Source: Prasinococcaceae sp. CCMP 1430
Lineage: Eukaryota; Prasinodermophyta; Palmophyllophyceae; Prasinococcales; Prasinococcaceae
Length of the DNA: 64,000 bases
Direction of reading: 5' to 3'
Assembly (NCBI GenBank): GCA_013416795.1
Contig: RQSC01000908.1
Span: 1 to 64,000, forward strand
Shown piece by piece: positions 50,961 to 59,206 of this stretch. Within the stretch, counting starts at the first letter, position 1; every line of letters begins with the position of its first letter. The position numbers and the translations under genes are program-made. The notes beneath the pieces are model-generated. The model made no database searches and had not been told where the DNA came from. It was given only the letters and a program-made list of their open reading frames with translations.

Positions 50961-52473
50961 GCGCGCGCGGGCGCGTACGCCGCGGAGCCGTTCGCGTGCC
51001 TGGACGGGCGGGGCGCGGGCGTGGTGAACGATGACTTCTGCGACTGCGCCGACGGCAGCGACGAGCCCGGGACGGCCGCGTGCGCGGGCTCCGGCGGCGC
51101 GTTCCGCTGCGAGAACGCCGGCTACGAGGCCGCGCTCGTGAGCGCCGCGCGCGTCGGCGACGGCGTCTGCGACTGCTGCGACGGCACGGACGAGCCCAAG
51201 GGGATGTGCGGCAACACCTGCGACAAGGAGCTCGCCGAGCGCGTCGCCGCGGCCACTGCGGAGCTCGCCGTGTACGCTGACGGTCTCGCTGCGCGTAAGG
51301 GTATCATCGCCGCGTCGGCAGCCAAGGTTGCCGATTGGAAGGCCACCGCCGCAGGTGAGTCGGCGCGCGCGCCCGTGCGGGCGCGCCGGTTCCGGTGCGC
51401 GGCGGCGCTGACGCACAATCCTTCCGCGCGCCCGACCCTGTCGGCGCTGCGATCGGCCGCGCTCGCAATCTCTGCCCGCCCGCTCTGCTTCGCCCGCGTG
51501 CATGCGCGCGCCTGGCTCTTTCCCCGCCACAGGCTCGCAGGAGGCTGTGGGTGCCGCCGAGGCGTGGAAGGCAGAGGCTGAGCGCAGATATGAGCTGGTC
51601 GAGCAGCGCGAGGAGAGCGGCGATGTCGGCGAGCCCGAGGGGCCCGAGGCGGAAGAGGCGCCAGATGAGTGCGCCGAGGACGATGCGGATGAGCCGACCG
51701 AGGAGACGGAGGTCGAGCGCGCGAAGCGCATCGCGATGCAATGGGGCGCGAAAACCGGCGACGATGATGAGGACGGCGCTGCCGCCGATTGCGCGGGCGC
51801 ATGCAGCAGTGGGGCCATTGGCGCGGACGATTGGGACGACGAGGCAGTGGCGGCCCTCGCGCCGCTCGTGCGCAATGCGAGCGCAGCCAAGCCAGAGGAG
51901 TGGTCCGACGAGGATGACGGACCGTGGGAGCAGCCGACGGTGGAGAACCCGCGCTTTGCAGAACTCAAGAGACGCACAGCCGCCGACTGTGCCGCCGCTG
52001 AGGAAAAGCTGAAGGCGCTGAAGGCTGAGCGCAAAAGTGCGCAGGATCTGCTGGTGAGGCACTTCAAGGGCGAGTACGGCGCAGACAGTGAACTGGCAGC
52101 GCTCGCGGGCGAGTGCTTGAAGGGCACCGTCGATGCGTACGAGTATGAGTTGTGTCCTTTCGACAAGGCTGTGCAGGTTGAGAGGGACCACCACAGTAGG
52201 CGCACCAACCTCGGCAAGTGGGCCGGCTACGAGACCGACGCCAACGGTATCGTGAGCGCCATGCACTTCGACGGCGGCGTGCCTTGCCCGAACGGCGTCG
52301 CCCGCAAAGTGGATGCCACGCTCGTGTGCGGCGCCACCCAGGCCGTGTTGTCGGTGGAAGAGCCCAACATGTGCGAGTACGTCGCGCGTGTATCGACGCC
52401 GCTGGCGTGCAGCGAGGGGGGACGCGCCGAGCTCGAGGCATTTCTCGCCGAGCACGCGGCCGACGCGTCGTAG
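50961..52473 (+). CDS. PRKCSH: Glucosidase II beta subunit (PRKCSH)
   Basis: ER-lumen regulatory subunit of glucosidase II, which trims glucose from N-glycans for calnexin-cycle folding. Inferred exons: 50961-51354 and 51533-52473 (178-bp intron, GTGAGT donor, phase 1); 444 aa visible. The N-terminal LDLa-like pair is clear: [19 protein letters not shown] and [17 protein letters not shown]. An acidic, helical middle ([20 protein letters not shown]) precedes the MRH lectin domain ([54 protein letters not shown]). No in-frame ATG precedes the first visible exon, which follows a good acceptor (cgcctcccccccag), so a signal-peptide exon probably lies upstream but was not found. The C-terminus HAADAS lacks the HDEL seen in animal orthologues. 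Confidence 0.92.
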
Positions 52474-52704
52474 TCCCGCATGGCGCGCGCGCGCGCCGTA
52501 AATTCTGGGCATTGGGCGGGCGACGCACATGGTGCGCGTCGATGTATTATTCAATCCTACCTGGGCTGAGCAGGGCCACCCTGTGAGCTCGCTTGCTTGT
52601 GCCACAGCGGCGCGTGTGGAACGAGCGTGCCGCCTGGCCTGGGTGACCGCCGCCTCTCTTGCCCGGCTACTGTCCCACGGTACCTCGAGAGGCCGTGGCT
52701 CGCG
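52474..52704. other. Convergent spacer
   Basis: 231 bp between glucosidase II beta and Nse1. All minus-strand frames were read for a RING domain (paired Cys/His) downstream of Nse1; none is present. Confidence 0.6.
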
Positions 52705-53628
52705 TCAGTTGGGCATGACGAGGTCCTCGAGCTCCAGGAATGTGCGCACGCCGAGCTTGATCATGCCGTCGTCGTTCCTGATCCAGCCTTCGCTCTCGAT
52801 TTTGTCGAGTGCCGCTTCTTTATCGCTTGTGCGCATACCCGCGACCTGCTGCGTGTCGAGGTACTGCGTCTGAGCGACGGCGTCGTCCTCGTCCGGCGCC
52901 TCCCCCTCGGGTACGCGCACGTTGATGGCCTGCAGTGGCGCGGGTCAGAGCACGATGCGAGGGCGGCCTGACGCAGCGGGCGCGCTCCTGCGACGATGTT
53001 CTGACAGCGGGCGAGCACGCGCGTACCTGCATCATGGGCAGCTCGCCGTCCGGGCAATTGTTGGTGATCTCCTCGACAATCAGGCGGAACAGCGAGAGCT
53101 CTCCTGGCGTCAGCCGCGTGCCCGACGTCTTGGATGGGCTGTCGGCGACCTTGTTGACAATGCCGATGTACAGCTTGTTGTCTTCGTGCTTGTACGCGGT
53201 GCGGCGCAGGCCCATGCCGATGAAGTTGAGAGCTTCATTGATCGCCGCCCAGTATTCTGTGTATCCGCTGTCGTCCTCCTCGCCGGCGGCCTGAGCGCCG
53301 CATAGGAAGAGCGTACCCGCATGGGGCGGCATGGTGGTGGTGGCGGCGGCGATGAGGGCGACGGGTGGTCAGATTCTTGCTCGCGCGCCCGTGCGGCACT
53401 CCTCACGCGTGTCGATGGGCGAATCGCTCGGCGCGCGCTCACCTCCCTGTAGATCTCACGCGCCTCCTTGTCGAGCATGTACTTCCGCGCGAGGAGCGCC
53501 TGCACGAGCACGTGGTGGTGCGGCTCGAGGGCGGCGCGCGCGCCGACGTGCCGCCTGCCGCCCACCGCCTTCGACTTGGTCTTCTTGCTGCTCGGCCCGG
53601 CCGCCGCCGAGCCGAAGCGCTTGGGCAT
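52705..53628 (-). CDS. NSE1: SMC5/6 complex subunit Nse1 (NSMCE1) lacking a RING domain
   Basis: Nse1, with Nse3 and Nse4, forms the kite-protein module of the SMC5/6 DNA-repair complex. Inferred exons: 53628-53443, 53290-53027, 52929-52705; 224 aa, all phase 0, GT-AG. A Lys/Arg-rich N-terminus is followed by HHHVLVQALLARKYMLDKEA, INEALNFIGMGLR, LYIGIVNKVAD, TRLTPGELSLFRLIVEEI and the winged-helix end GMIKLGVRTFLELEDLV, the Nse1 order. Most orthologues continue with a C-terminal variant RING carrying ubiquitin-ligase activity; here a TGA follows MPN directly and no RING-like Cys/His pairs appear downstream in any frame. Divergent from the Cys-repeat gene (213 bp). Confidence 0.82.
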
Positions 53629-53841
53629 CGCGGCCGGCGGAGCCTCGCGCCGCGCGCGAGTGCGGGGCGGGCGCGTCGTGCGCGCGCAGTGTGGCGGGCA
53701 CCCGCTCTTTCGGTACCTACTTTTTGAACCACTTTTTGTTTTTTGTTCCCGCCGCTCACAGGACGCGGCGCGAGTGCACACAGCAAGCGCCCCCGCGCCA
53801 CACGGCGCGCGGGGGACGCGCCCGGGCGCGCGAGGCCACCC

Positions 53842-54363
53842 ATGATGTCAAGTAGCACGACCGGACCGCCGCCGAGCCTGCCGCCGAGCCCGCCGCCGAG
53901 CCCGCCGCCGAGCCCACCGCCGAGCCCGCCGCCACAATCGCTCGAGGAACTCTGCAGGACATTTGGCAAGAAAAAGAAGTGCAATGCGGAGAGCGCGTGC
54001 GAATGGAGCGACTCCACGTCCACGTGCAAGACAGACTGTTCGACCCTGAGCAAGAAGAGCACGTGCAATGCGGAGAGCGCCTGCAAGTGGAGCTCCAAGT
54101 CATGCAAGGACAAGGAGGACGACGAAGTGGAGGAGGAGGCAGTGGACTGCTCGACCTTCAGCAAGAAGAGCACGTGCAATGCGGAGAGCGCCTGCAAGTG
54201 GAACTCTTCCAAGGAGAAGTGCAAGGACAAGGAGGACGACGAAGTTGAGGAGGAGGCAGTGGACTGCTCGACCTTCAGCAAGAAGAGCACGTGCAATGCG
54301 GAGAGCGCTTGCAAGTGGAACTCTGCCAAGGAGAAGTGCAAAGCTCAAGAGGCGGGGGCGTAG
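53842..54363 (+). CDS. Proline-rich, cysteine-repeat protein
   Basis: Intronless, 173 aa; ATGs at 53842 and 53845. The N-terminus has a pherophorin-like SPPP tract (PPSPPPSPPPSPPPSPPPQS). Four tandem copies of a Cys/Trp module follow, with spacing C-x9-C-x5-C-x-W-x(5-8)-C: FGKKKKCNAESACEWS, LSKKSTCNAESACKWS and two near-identical FSKKSTCNAESACKWNS. Modules 2-4 are separated by acidic linkers (DKEDDEVEEEAVD). Four Cys per module suggest two disulfides, so an extracellular or cell-wall role is inferred, but no signal peptide is visible, and an upstream exon may be missing. Repeats 3 and 4 are almost identical in DNA (117-bp unit), indicating recent expansion. Family not recognised. Confidence 0.75.
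   Translation: MMSSSTTGPPPSLPPSPPPSPPPSPPPSPPPQSLEELCRTFGKKKKCNAESACEWSDSTSTCKTDCSTLSKKSTCNAESACKWSSKSCKDKEDDEVEEEAVDCSTFSKKSTCNAESACKWNSSKEKCKDKEDDEVEEEAVDCSTFSKKSTCNAESACKWNSAKEKCKAQEAGA
54033..54348 (+). repeat. Coding tandem repeat, units of about 111-117 bp
   Basis: Three successive copies of a unit containing agcaagaagagcacgtgcaa followed by tgcggagagcgc, encoding the Cys/Trp module. The last two units differ at only a few bases. Confidence 0.9.
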
Positions 54364-55015
54364 GTCCTGTACTAAGGTGTATTAAAATGTTTGCTCACGT
54401 ACACAAGCGAACCACGCGCTGCGAGCGTGCCTCTTACCTGGTCTATCACAACTCCAGCGCCAGCCCACAGCATGAGCACCATGCACGCACGCAAGCCTTG
54501 TCATCGCGCAGACCTTGACTCCGAGCGCACTCTGGCGCTCTCGCGGCAACATGGCACGGCACGCGCCACGTCCACGCCCGTGCTCAGCGACGCCCGCCGT
54601 GATACCCACGAGCGTGCTCACGCGACCACGAGCGCCTCAGCACCCACTTGCTTGGCCGAGCGTGCCTGAACTATGCGGCCGCGGCCGCGGCGACGGCCAA
54701 CAACAAACCCTATCTGAGAAATACTAAACCTCAATTATGCCCAACCCTAACCCAAAACCCTCACATGCGAGCGTCGGGGTTGGTGGGTGGGGGTGGGAGG
54801 GGACGTGGCGTGGCAGACACACGGCAGGGCGCGGGGCGCGCAGGGGGTGGGGCTGCCACCCCACCTCACCTGCGCCTTTTCTCGCGCCCCCCGGCCTGCC
54901 GGGCGCGAGGGCACCAAGACTCGACTCGGAGGGTGTTGGCGAGCGCTTCCACCCTCTCTCCCACCTCCTCTCCCATTCTGTGACTGGGCCTGTCTGGCCA
55001 CGCTCGCCTCTGCCC
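54364..55015. promoter_or_regulatory. Upstream region of VPS52
   Basis: 652 bp. Contains AAACCCTA (54705-54712) and AACCCTAACCC (54743-54753), telo-box/telomere-like motifs 260-310 bp upstream of the VPS52 start, followed by a CT-rich leader (ctctctcccacctcctctccc). No gene is seen. Confidence 0.5.
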
Positions 55016-57268
55016 ATGGCCCCGAACGCGGCGCTCGGCGAGGACATCACCTCGGAGGAGGTGAGCCTCGAGGGGCTCGCCGAGGAGCTCGAACTGTATT
55101 CCTCTCACGAGGTGGTCGCGAGCGTGCTCGAGTGCGGGGGTGCCGCCGGCGGCGATGCGGGCGCCAAGGTGCGCGAGCTGGAGGCCGCGCTCTCCGGCGC
55201 AGAGCTGCGCTCGATCGAGTCGTACTCGGCCGAGGGCGACAACCTGGTGGGGCTGCTGGCGCAGATCCAGGGGTGCGACAGCGTGCTCGCGGGTATGGAG
55301 GACGCACTCGGTGGCTTCCAGTCCTCGCTCGGCGCGATCTCGAGCGAGATCCGTTCGCTGCAGGAGCAGAGCATATCGCTCTCGGTGAAGCTTCGCAACA
55401 GGCGCGCGGCGGAGGCCAAGCTGGGCGAGCTCGTTGAGGAGATCGCGCTGCCGCCTGAGCTCATCGATGCCATCCTGGACGCTGAGGTCGACGAGGTTTA
55501 CGTCGATGGACTGCACACGCTCGCGCGCAAGCTCGACTTCGTGCGCGGCGGCGGTGGCGCGGCGGGCGCGGCCGAACGGCTCCGCGGCGCGGCGGCAATG
55601 GCGGACGTGGCGCCCGAGCTCGAACGGCTGCGCAGGGGCGCCGTCGCGCGCGTGCGCGAGTTTCTCCTGTCCAAGTTCGCGCAGCTGCGCAGGCCGAAGA
55701 CGAACATACAGATCCTGCAGCAGAGCGTGCTGCTCAAGTTCAAGTACTTCGGCACTTTCCTGCGCAAGTACGGGCCCGAGGTGTACGACGAGGTGGTGAG
55801 CCTCTACGTGGCTACCATCAGCGGCGTGCTGGCGGGGCACTTCAAGACGTACGTGTCCGCGCTCGCAAACCTGCGCGGCGATCGCGTGGCCAAGGGCGAG
55901 CTGCTGGGTGAGACCGAACGCGAGGCGCGGCGACACGCGCCGGGCGGTGGTGGCGGCGGCTCGGCGGCGGGGTTTTTGAAGAAGGTCGGCGGCGCGCTCG
56001 GCGGAGCGTCGTCGGCGCAGCTCGTGGGGGGGCACGGGGGCACGGCGAGCGCTTTCGCGCTGGGGGACCGCGCGACCATGCTGCGCGACGTCGAGAGCCA
56101 GGCGGTGATCCCACACGTCGCCGAGTCGGCCGGGCAGCGGGTGCTGCACGAGGAGGCCTACAGGTCCACACACAAGCTGCTCATGGATACGACGACCTCT
56201 GAGTACCTCTTCTGCCACGACTTTTTCGGCGACCCGACCGTCTTCGGCAGGCTTTTCGTTGCGCCGCTGGCCGCGGTCGAGGAGGGCCTCACCGACGTGC
56301 TCCCGCTGCTGCACGACCCCGTGGGCCTGCTGCTGATGATCCGATTGACGTACGAGCAGCAGCTGGTGATGTCGCGCCGGCGCATACCCTGCCTGGACGC
56401 GTATTTCGACAAGGCGACCATGTCGATCTACCCAAAGTTCACCGCCGCTTTCGACGTGCAGGCGGGCTCGCTCGCGCAGGCGGCGGACCGAGCGGCCGCG
56501 CTCGCGGAGGGAGGGCGCGGGCGGCAGGGCGCGGTGGTGCCCCAGCATGCGCACTTCGTGGTGCGGCGGTACGCCGCGTTCTTGGCGTCCATGGCGGCTC
56601 TGAGCGCGGGCTACGCGGACTCGTCGCTCGACGCGCGCTGCGGCCGCCTGCGCGTCGTCGGGGACAGATTCATCGACAGGCTGGCGCATGCAGGCGGCGC
56701 GCCCCCGCGCGTGCAGGCGGCGTGCGCGCTCGCGAACTACGACGAGGTGCTCCGCCAGCTGGCGGCAGCGCTGCGCTCCCCGCCGAACCCCCTGGCTGCC
56801 CAGGAGCCAGAGGTGCAGCCGGGCAGCGGTGCGGCGGGGATGCGGAGTATGGGCCCGCGGGCGCTGCTCTCGCACTACGAGGAGCGCGTGGCCGCCGCGC
56901 AGGCGGCGTACGTGGATGCTGAGCTCACGCACGAGCTGGGGGGGCTCTTGAACTTCGTGCGCGCGGCCGAGGGCGCGCTGGCGTCCGGCTCGCCCGTGGA
57001 CGCCACAAAGTGCGGGCAGGCGCTCAACGACTTCAGCTCGCGCTGGCGCCGATCCATCGGCGCCATGCAGAAGGCCGCCACGGTGGCCTTCCCCGACGCC
57101 GAGCGCGCGGCGGATGCGCTGAAGGCGTGCCTCGCGCAGATGCTGCTCTACTACACGCGCGCGCTCGACGCGGCCAAGAAGGGCGGCGCCGAGGTGGGCT
57201 CGGACGCGCCCACGCTGCCGCTCATCATGCACGAGATCAAGCAGGTGGCGCCGGACGCGGCCAAGTGA
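55016..57268 (+). CDS. VPS52: Vacuolar protein sorting-associated protein 52 (GARP/EARP tethering subunit)
   Basis: Subunit of the GARP complex that tethers endosome-derived vesicles at the trans-Golgi. Intronless, 750 aa, normal family length. The N-terminal coiled coil (SSEIRSLQEQSISLSVKLRN) is the VPS52 signature, followed by a Pro-Pro-Glu-Leu-Ile-Asp-Ala-Ile segment, RRPKTNIQILQQSVLLKFKY, FLRKYGPEVYDEVVSLYV, VIPHVAESAGQRVLHEEAY, then SEYLFCHDFF and RRRIPCLDAYFDKATMSIYP in the order of the Vps52/Sac2 family. The C-terminal helical bundle runs to HEIKQVAPDAAK. VPS53 was considered but does not share RKPxTNxQI. An alternative upstream frame extension before 55016 has no ATG. Confidence 0.93.
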   Translation: MAPNAALGEDITSEEVSLEGLAEELELYSSHEVVASVLECGGAAGGDAGAKVRELEAALSGAELRSIESYSAEGDNLVGLLAQIQGCDSVLAGMEDALGGFQSSLGAISSEIRSLQEQSISLSVKLRNRRAAEAKLGELVEEIALPPELIDAILDAEVDEVYVDGLHTLARKLDFVRGGGGAAGAAERLRGAAAMADVAPELERLRRGAVARVREFLLSKFAQLRRPKTNIQILQQSVLLKFKYFGTFLRKYGPEVYDEVVSLYVATISGVLAGHFKTYVSALANLRGDRVAKGELLGETEREARRHAPGGGGGGSAAGFLKKVGGALGGASSAQLVGGHGGTASAFALGDRATMLRDVESQAVIPHVAESAGQRVLHEEAYRSTHKLLMDTTTSEYLFCHDFFGDPTVFGRLFVAPLAAVEEGLTDVLPLLHDPVGLLLMIRLTYEQQLVMSRRRIPCLDAYFDKATMSIYPKFTAAFDVQAGSLAQAADRAAALAEGGRGRQGAVVPQHAHFVVRRYAAFLASMAALSAGYADSSLDARCGRLRVVGDRFIDRLAHAGGAPPRVQAACALANYDEVLRQLAAALRSPPNPLAAQEPEVQPGSGAAGMRSMGPRALLSHYEERVAAAQAAYVDAELTHELGGLLNFVRAAEGALASGSPVDATKCGQALNDFSSRWRRSIGAMQKAATVAFPDAERAADALKACLAQMLLYYTRALDAAKKGGAEVGSDAPTLPLIMHEIKQVAPDAAK

Positions 57269-57383
57269 ACGAGGACAAAGCGCGCGGGCGGCGCGCGGGC
57301 GCGTGCGAGCCAGCGGCCCTTGGCCACGCCCCTCCTTTTTCCTCCTCCGCGCGCGCATGCGGCGAACACTATCCCTGTAATAA

Positions 57384-57608
57384 TTACGCGGCGGCGTTGG
57401 CAGCCTCGATGGCGGCGCGCAGCTCGGCGCGCGGCGTGTACGAGGCGTACTTCTTCGCCCTACGGCTGTCGGGGTTGATCACCTTCTCCACGGTGGGGTA
57501 CACCGACACCACGGACCTGCCCTTCTTCGTCTCGAACTTGACGGTGCCCTCGATCTTCGAGAAGAGCGTGTAGTCGTTGCCCGTGCCGACGTTCTTGCCC
57601 GCAATCAC
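57384..57608 (-). CDS. Ribosomal protein bL27 (organellar type), C-terminal exon only
   Basis: Large-subunit ribosomal protein of bacterial type, in a eukaryote plastid- or mitochondrion-targeted. The visible exon starts after an acceptor (ccccaccgcag) at 57608 and encodes [36 protein letters not shown] and an extension to the stop at 57384. This matches the second half of bL27 (GxNVGxGxDHTLFxLxDGxVKFE). The expected first half (NGRDSxSKRLGVK and RQRGT) was looked for on the minus strand up to about 58700 and is not there. It is therefore a fragment, or the 5' exons lie beyond the next gene or were lost in assembly. Confidence 0.78.
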   Translation of the reverse strand: MIAGKNVGTGNDYTLFSKIEGTVKFETKKGRSVVSVYPTVEKVINPDSRRAKKYASYTPRAELRAAIEAANAAA

Positions 57609-58796
57609 CTGCGGTGGGGCGGGTGGACGTGGTCAGGGCATTGCAGGCGCGGGCGCGGAGCGGGCGAGCACACGAAGGGGAAGGGGGGGGGGGGGCGGGC
57701 ACTTGTTCTGCGGCCCCGCGCGACCCTCCGATCTCCCATAGAACACACGCACGAGCGCGCGCATACGCATACATGCACGCGAGCACGCGCGCGCGCGGGC
57801 GCGCGCGCGCCGCGCACGGGCGCAGCAGCACTCGAGACGAGCGCGCACGACGCCTCGTGCCCGCACCGCGCGGCCGCGTGCGAGCGGCAGCGCGGCGGGG
57901 GCGCGGAGCGCCGAGGCGGAGCCCACGCAGCCGGCCGCCTGCATCCTGTCGGAGCGGGGGGTGGGGTGCGCAAGGGGGCGCGCTGTGTGGCACAAGACGG
58001 TGCTGCCGCAAACACGACGCACAACGCGCGCACACGGAACCCACGCAAAGCCACATTGGATTCCATAAAACAAGCAGCTATTCACATATAATATTTAGTG
58101 CATATGGATTCCATTTATCGTTCGATGCCGCGGAACCTCGCGCGCGCGCCGCCGCCGCCGCCGCCGCGCGCCGCCATCCACATTTCCGTGCGTTGTCGCC
58201 CCGCGATTTCATCGCCGTCATTCGTGCGGTGCTCGTCACAAACACTGTAATTAACTCTTCAAATAATGCACACCGTGTTTCATTTCAATTTGAGTACAAT
58301 GCAAATGATAATACCGCGGAGTTATAATTTTTTTATAGAAACACACGCTTGTTACTATTTAGTGCGTCAATCCGCGGTTTTTGAGGTCGGCTGTCGTGGC
58401 AGGGCGAGCGGCCGGCGCCGGCCCCTTTTTTCCCGCGGGGCTTTCTTTGGGTATTTTCCGTCGAAATTCGGCGCGAAAGCCGATAGGAAAAAAATGCGGG
58501 GCCGCGCCGCGCCCGTCGTACGATGGTCCGAAAAGACGTGATACTACCCCACGGGCGACTTTGATGTGGGGGGTGCGTTGGCGTGCTTTTTGATATGCGT
58601 GAGCGGGTGGCGCGCGGGCGCCCTGCTGCTGCGGCGTGGCATAGCGCGCGCGCGGGGCGGGGCGGGCGGGTGAACTGCGAGCCGAAAGTGCCCAGCAGAA
58701 GCGCGAATGGCTCACCAGGCTCGGCGCGGCAGGCGTGGACCTGCCCCGCGAGAGGAGTCAGGCGCGGGGCAGGGGAAAGTGGGGGGGGGGGAGATC
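57609..58796. other. Intergenic region with AT-rich island
   Basis: 1188 bp. Near bL27 it is GC/CA-rich low complexity (alternating purine-pyrimidine cgcgcg runs at 57780-57820). 58075-58380 is strongly AT-rich, with the repeated 10-mer TGGATTCCAT (58058 and 58106) and TATTTAGTGC-like words; the motif ATTTTCCGTCGAAATTCGG lies at 58453-58471. It probably includes the promoter of the GT77-like gene. No gene is recognised. Confidence 0.5.
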
Positions 58797-59157
58797 ATGG
58801 CGGGCCGGGCGGGCCGGGCAGTCGGGAGCAAGAGGTGGTTGCTGTCGGCGGCCGTCGGTCTGGCCGTTGCCGTCGCCGCGCTCTTCGGCACGGGCGCGCT
58901 CACGTTTGGCGTCACGCGGCACGTCGCGACGCGCGGCGGCACAGCGACCGCGAAGAGCTGGGTGCGCCATGGCCTCGCGCTGCCGCGGCTCATCGCGACA
59001 TCGTCGTCGGGCGTCACCAAACCGCTGCGTAGGGCGGAGCTCAGGGAGACAGTGCGGCCGAAACTTCCAGTAGGCGTCATAGGGGGCGGAGAAGAGCGGC
59101 AGGGGCAACAGCAGCAAGAGCAGCAGCAGCAGCAACAACAACAACAAAAACAGCAAG

Positions 59158-59206
<49 letters not shown>

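Noticed and set aside
53842-54348. CRISPR-like or satellite array
   Set aside because: The repeats are in-frame coding modules of a protein; spacers are not unique sequences of constant length and the genome is eukaryotic.
54737-54765. Chromosome-end telomere at AACCCTAACCCAAAACCC
   Set aside because: Only one or two degenerate units, located between ordinary genes; better described as a telo-box-like or interstitial motif.
55016-57268. VPS53 as the identity of this tethering-complex subunit
   Set aside because: The RRPKTNIQI block, the N-terminal SSEIRSLQEQS coiled coil and the overall length fit VPS52 and not VPS53.
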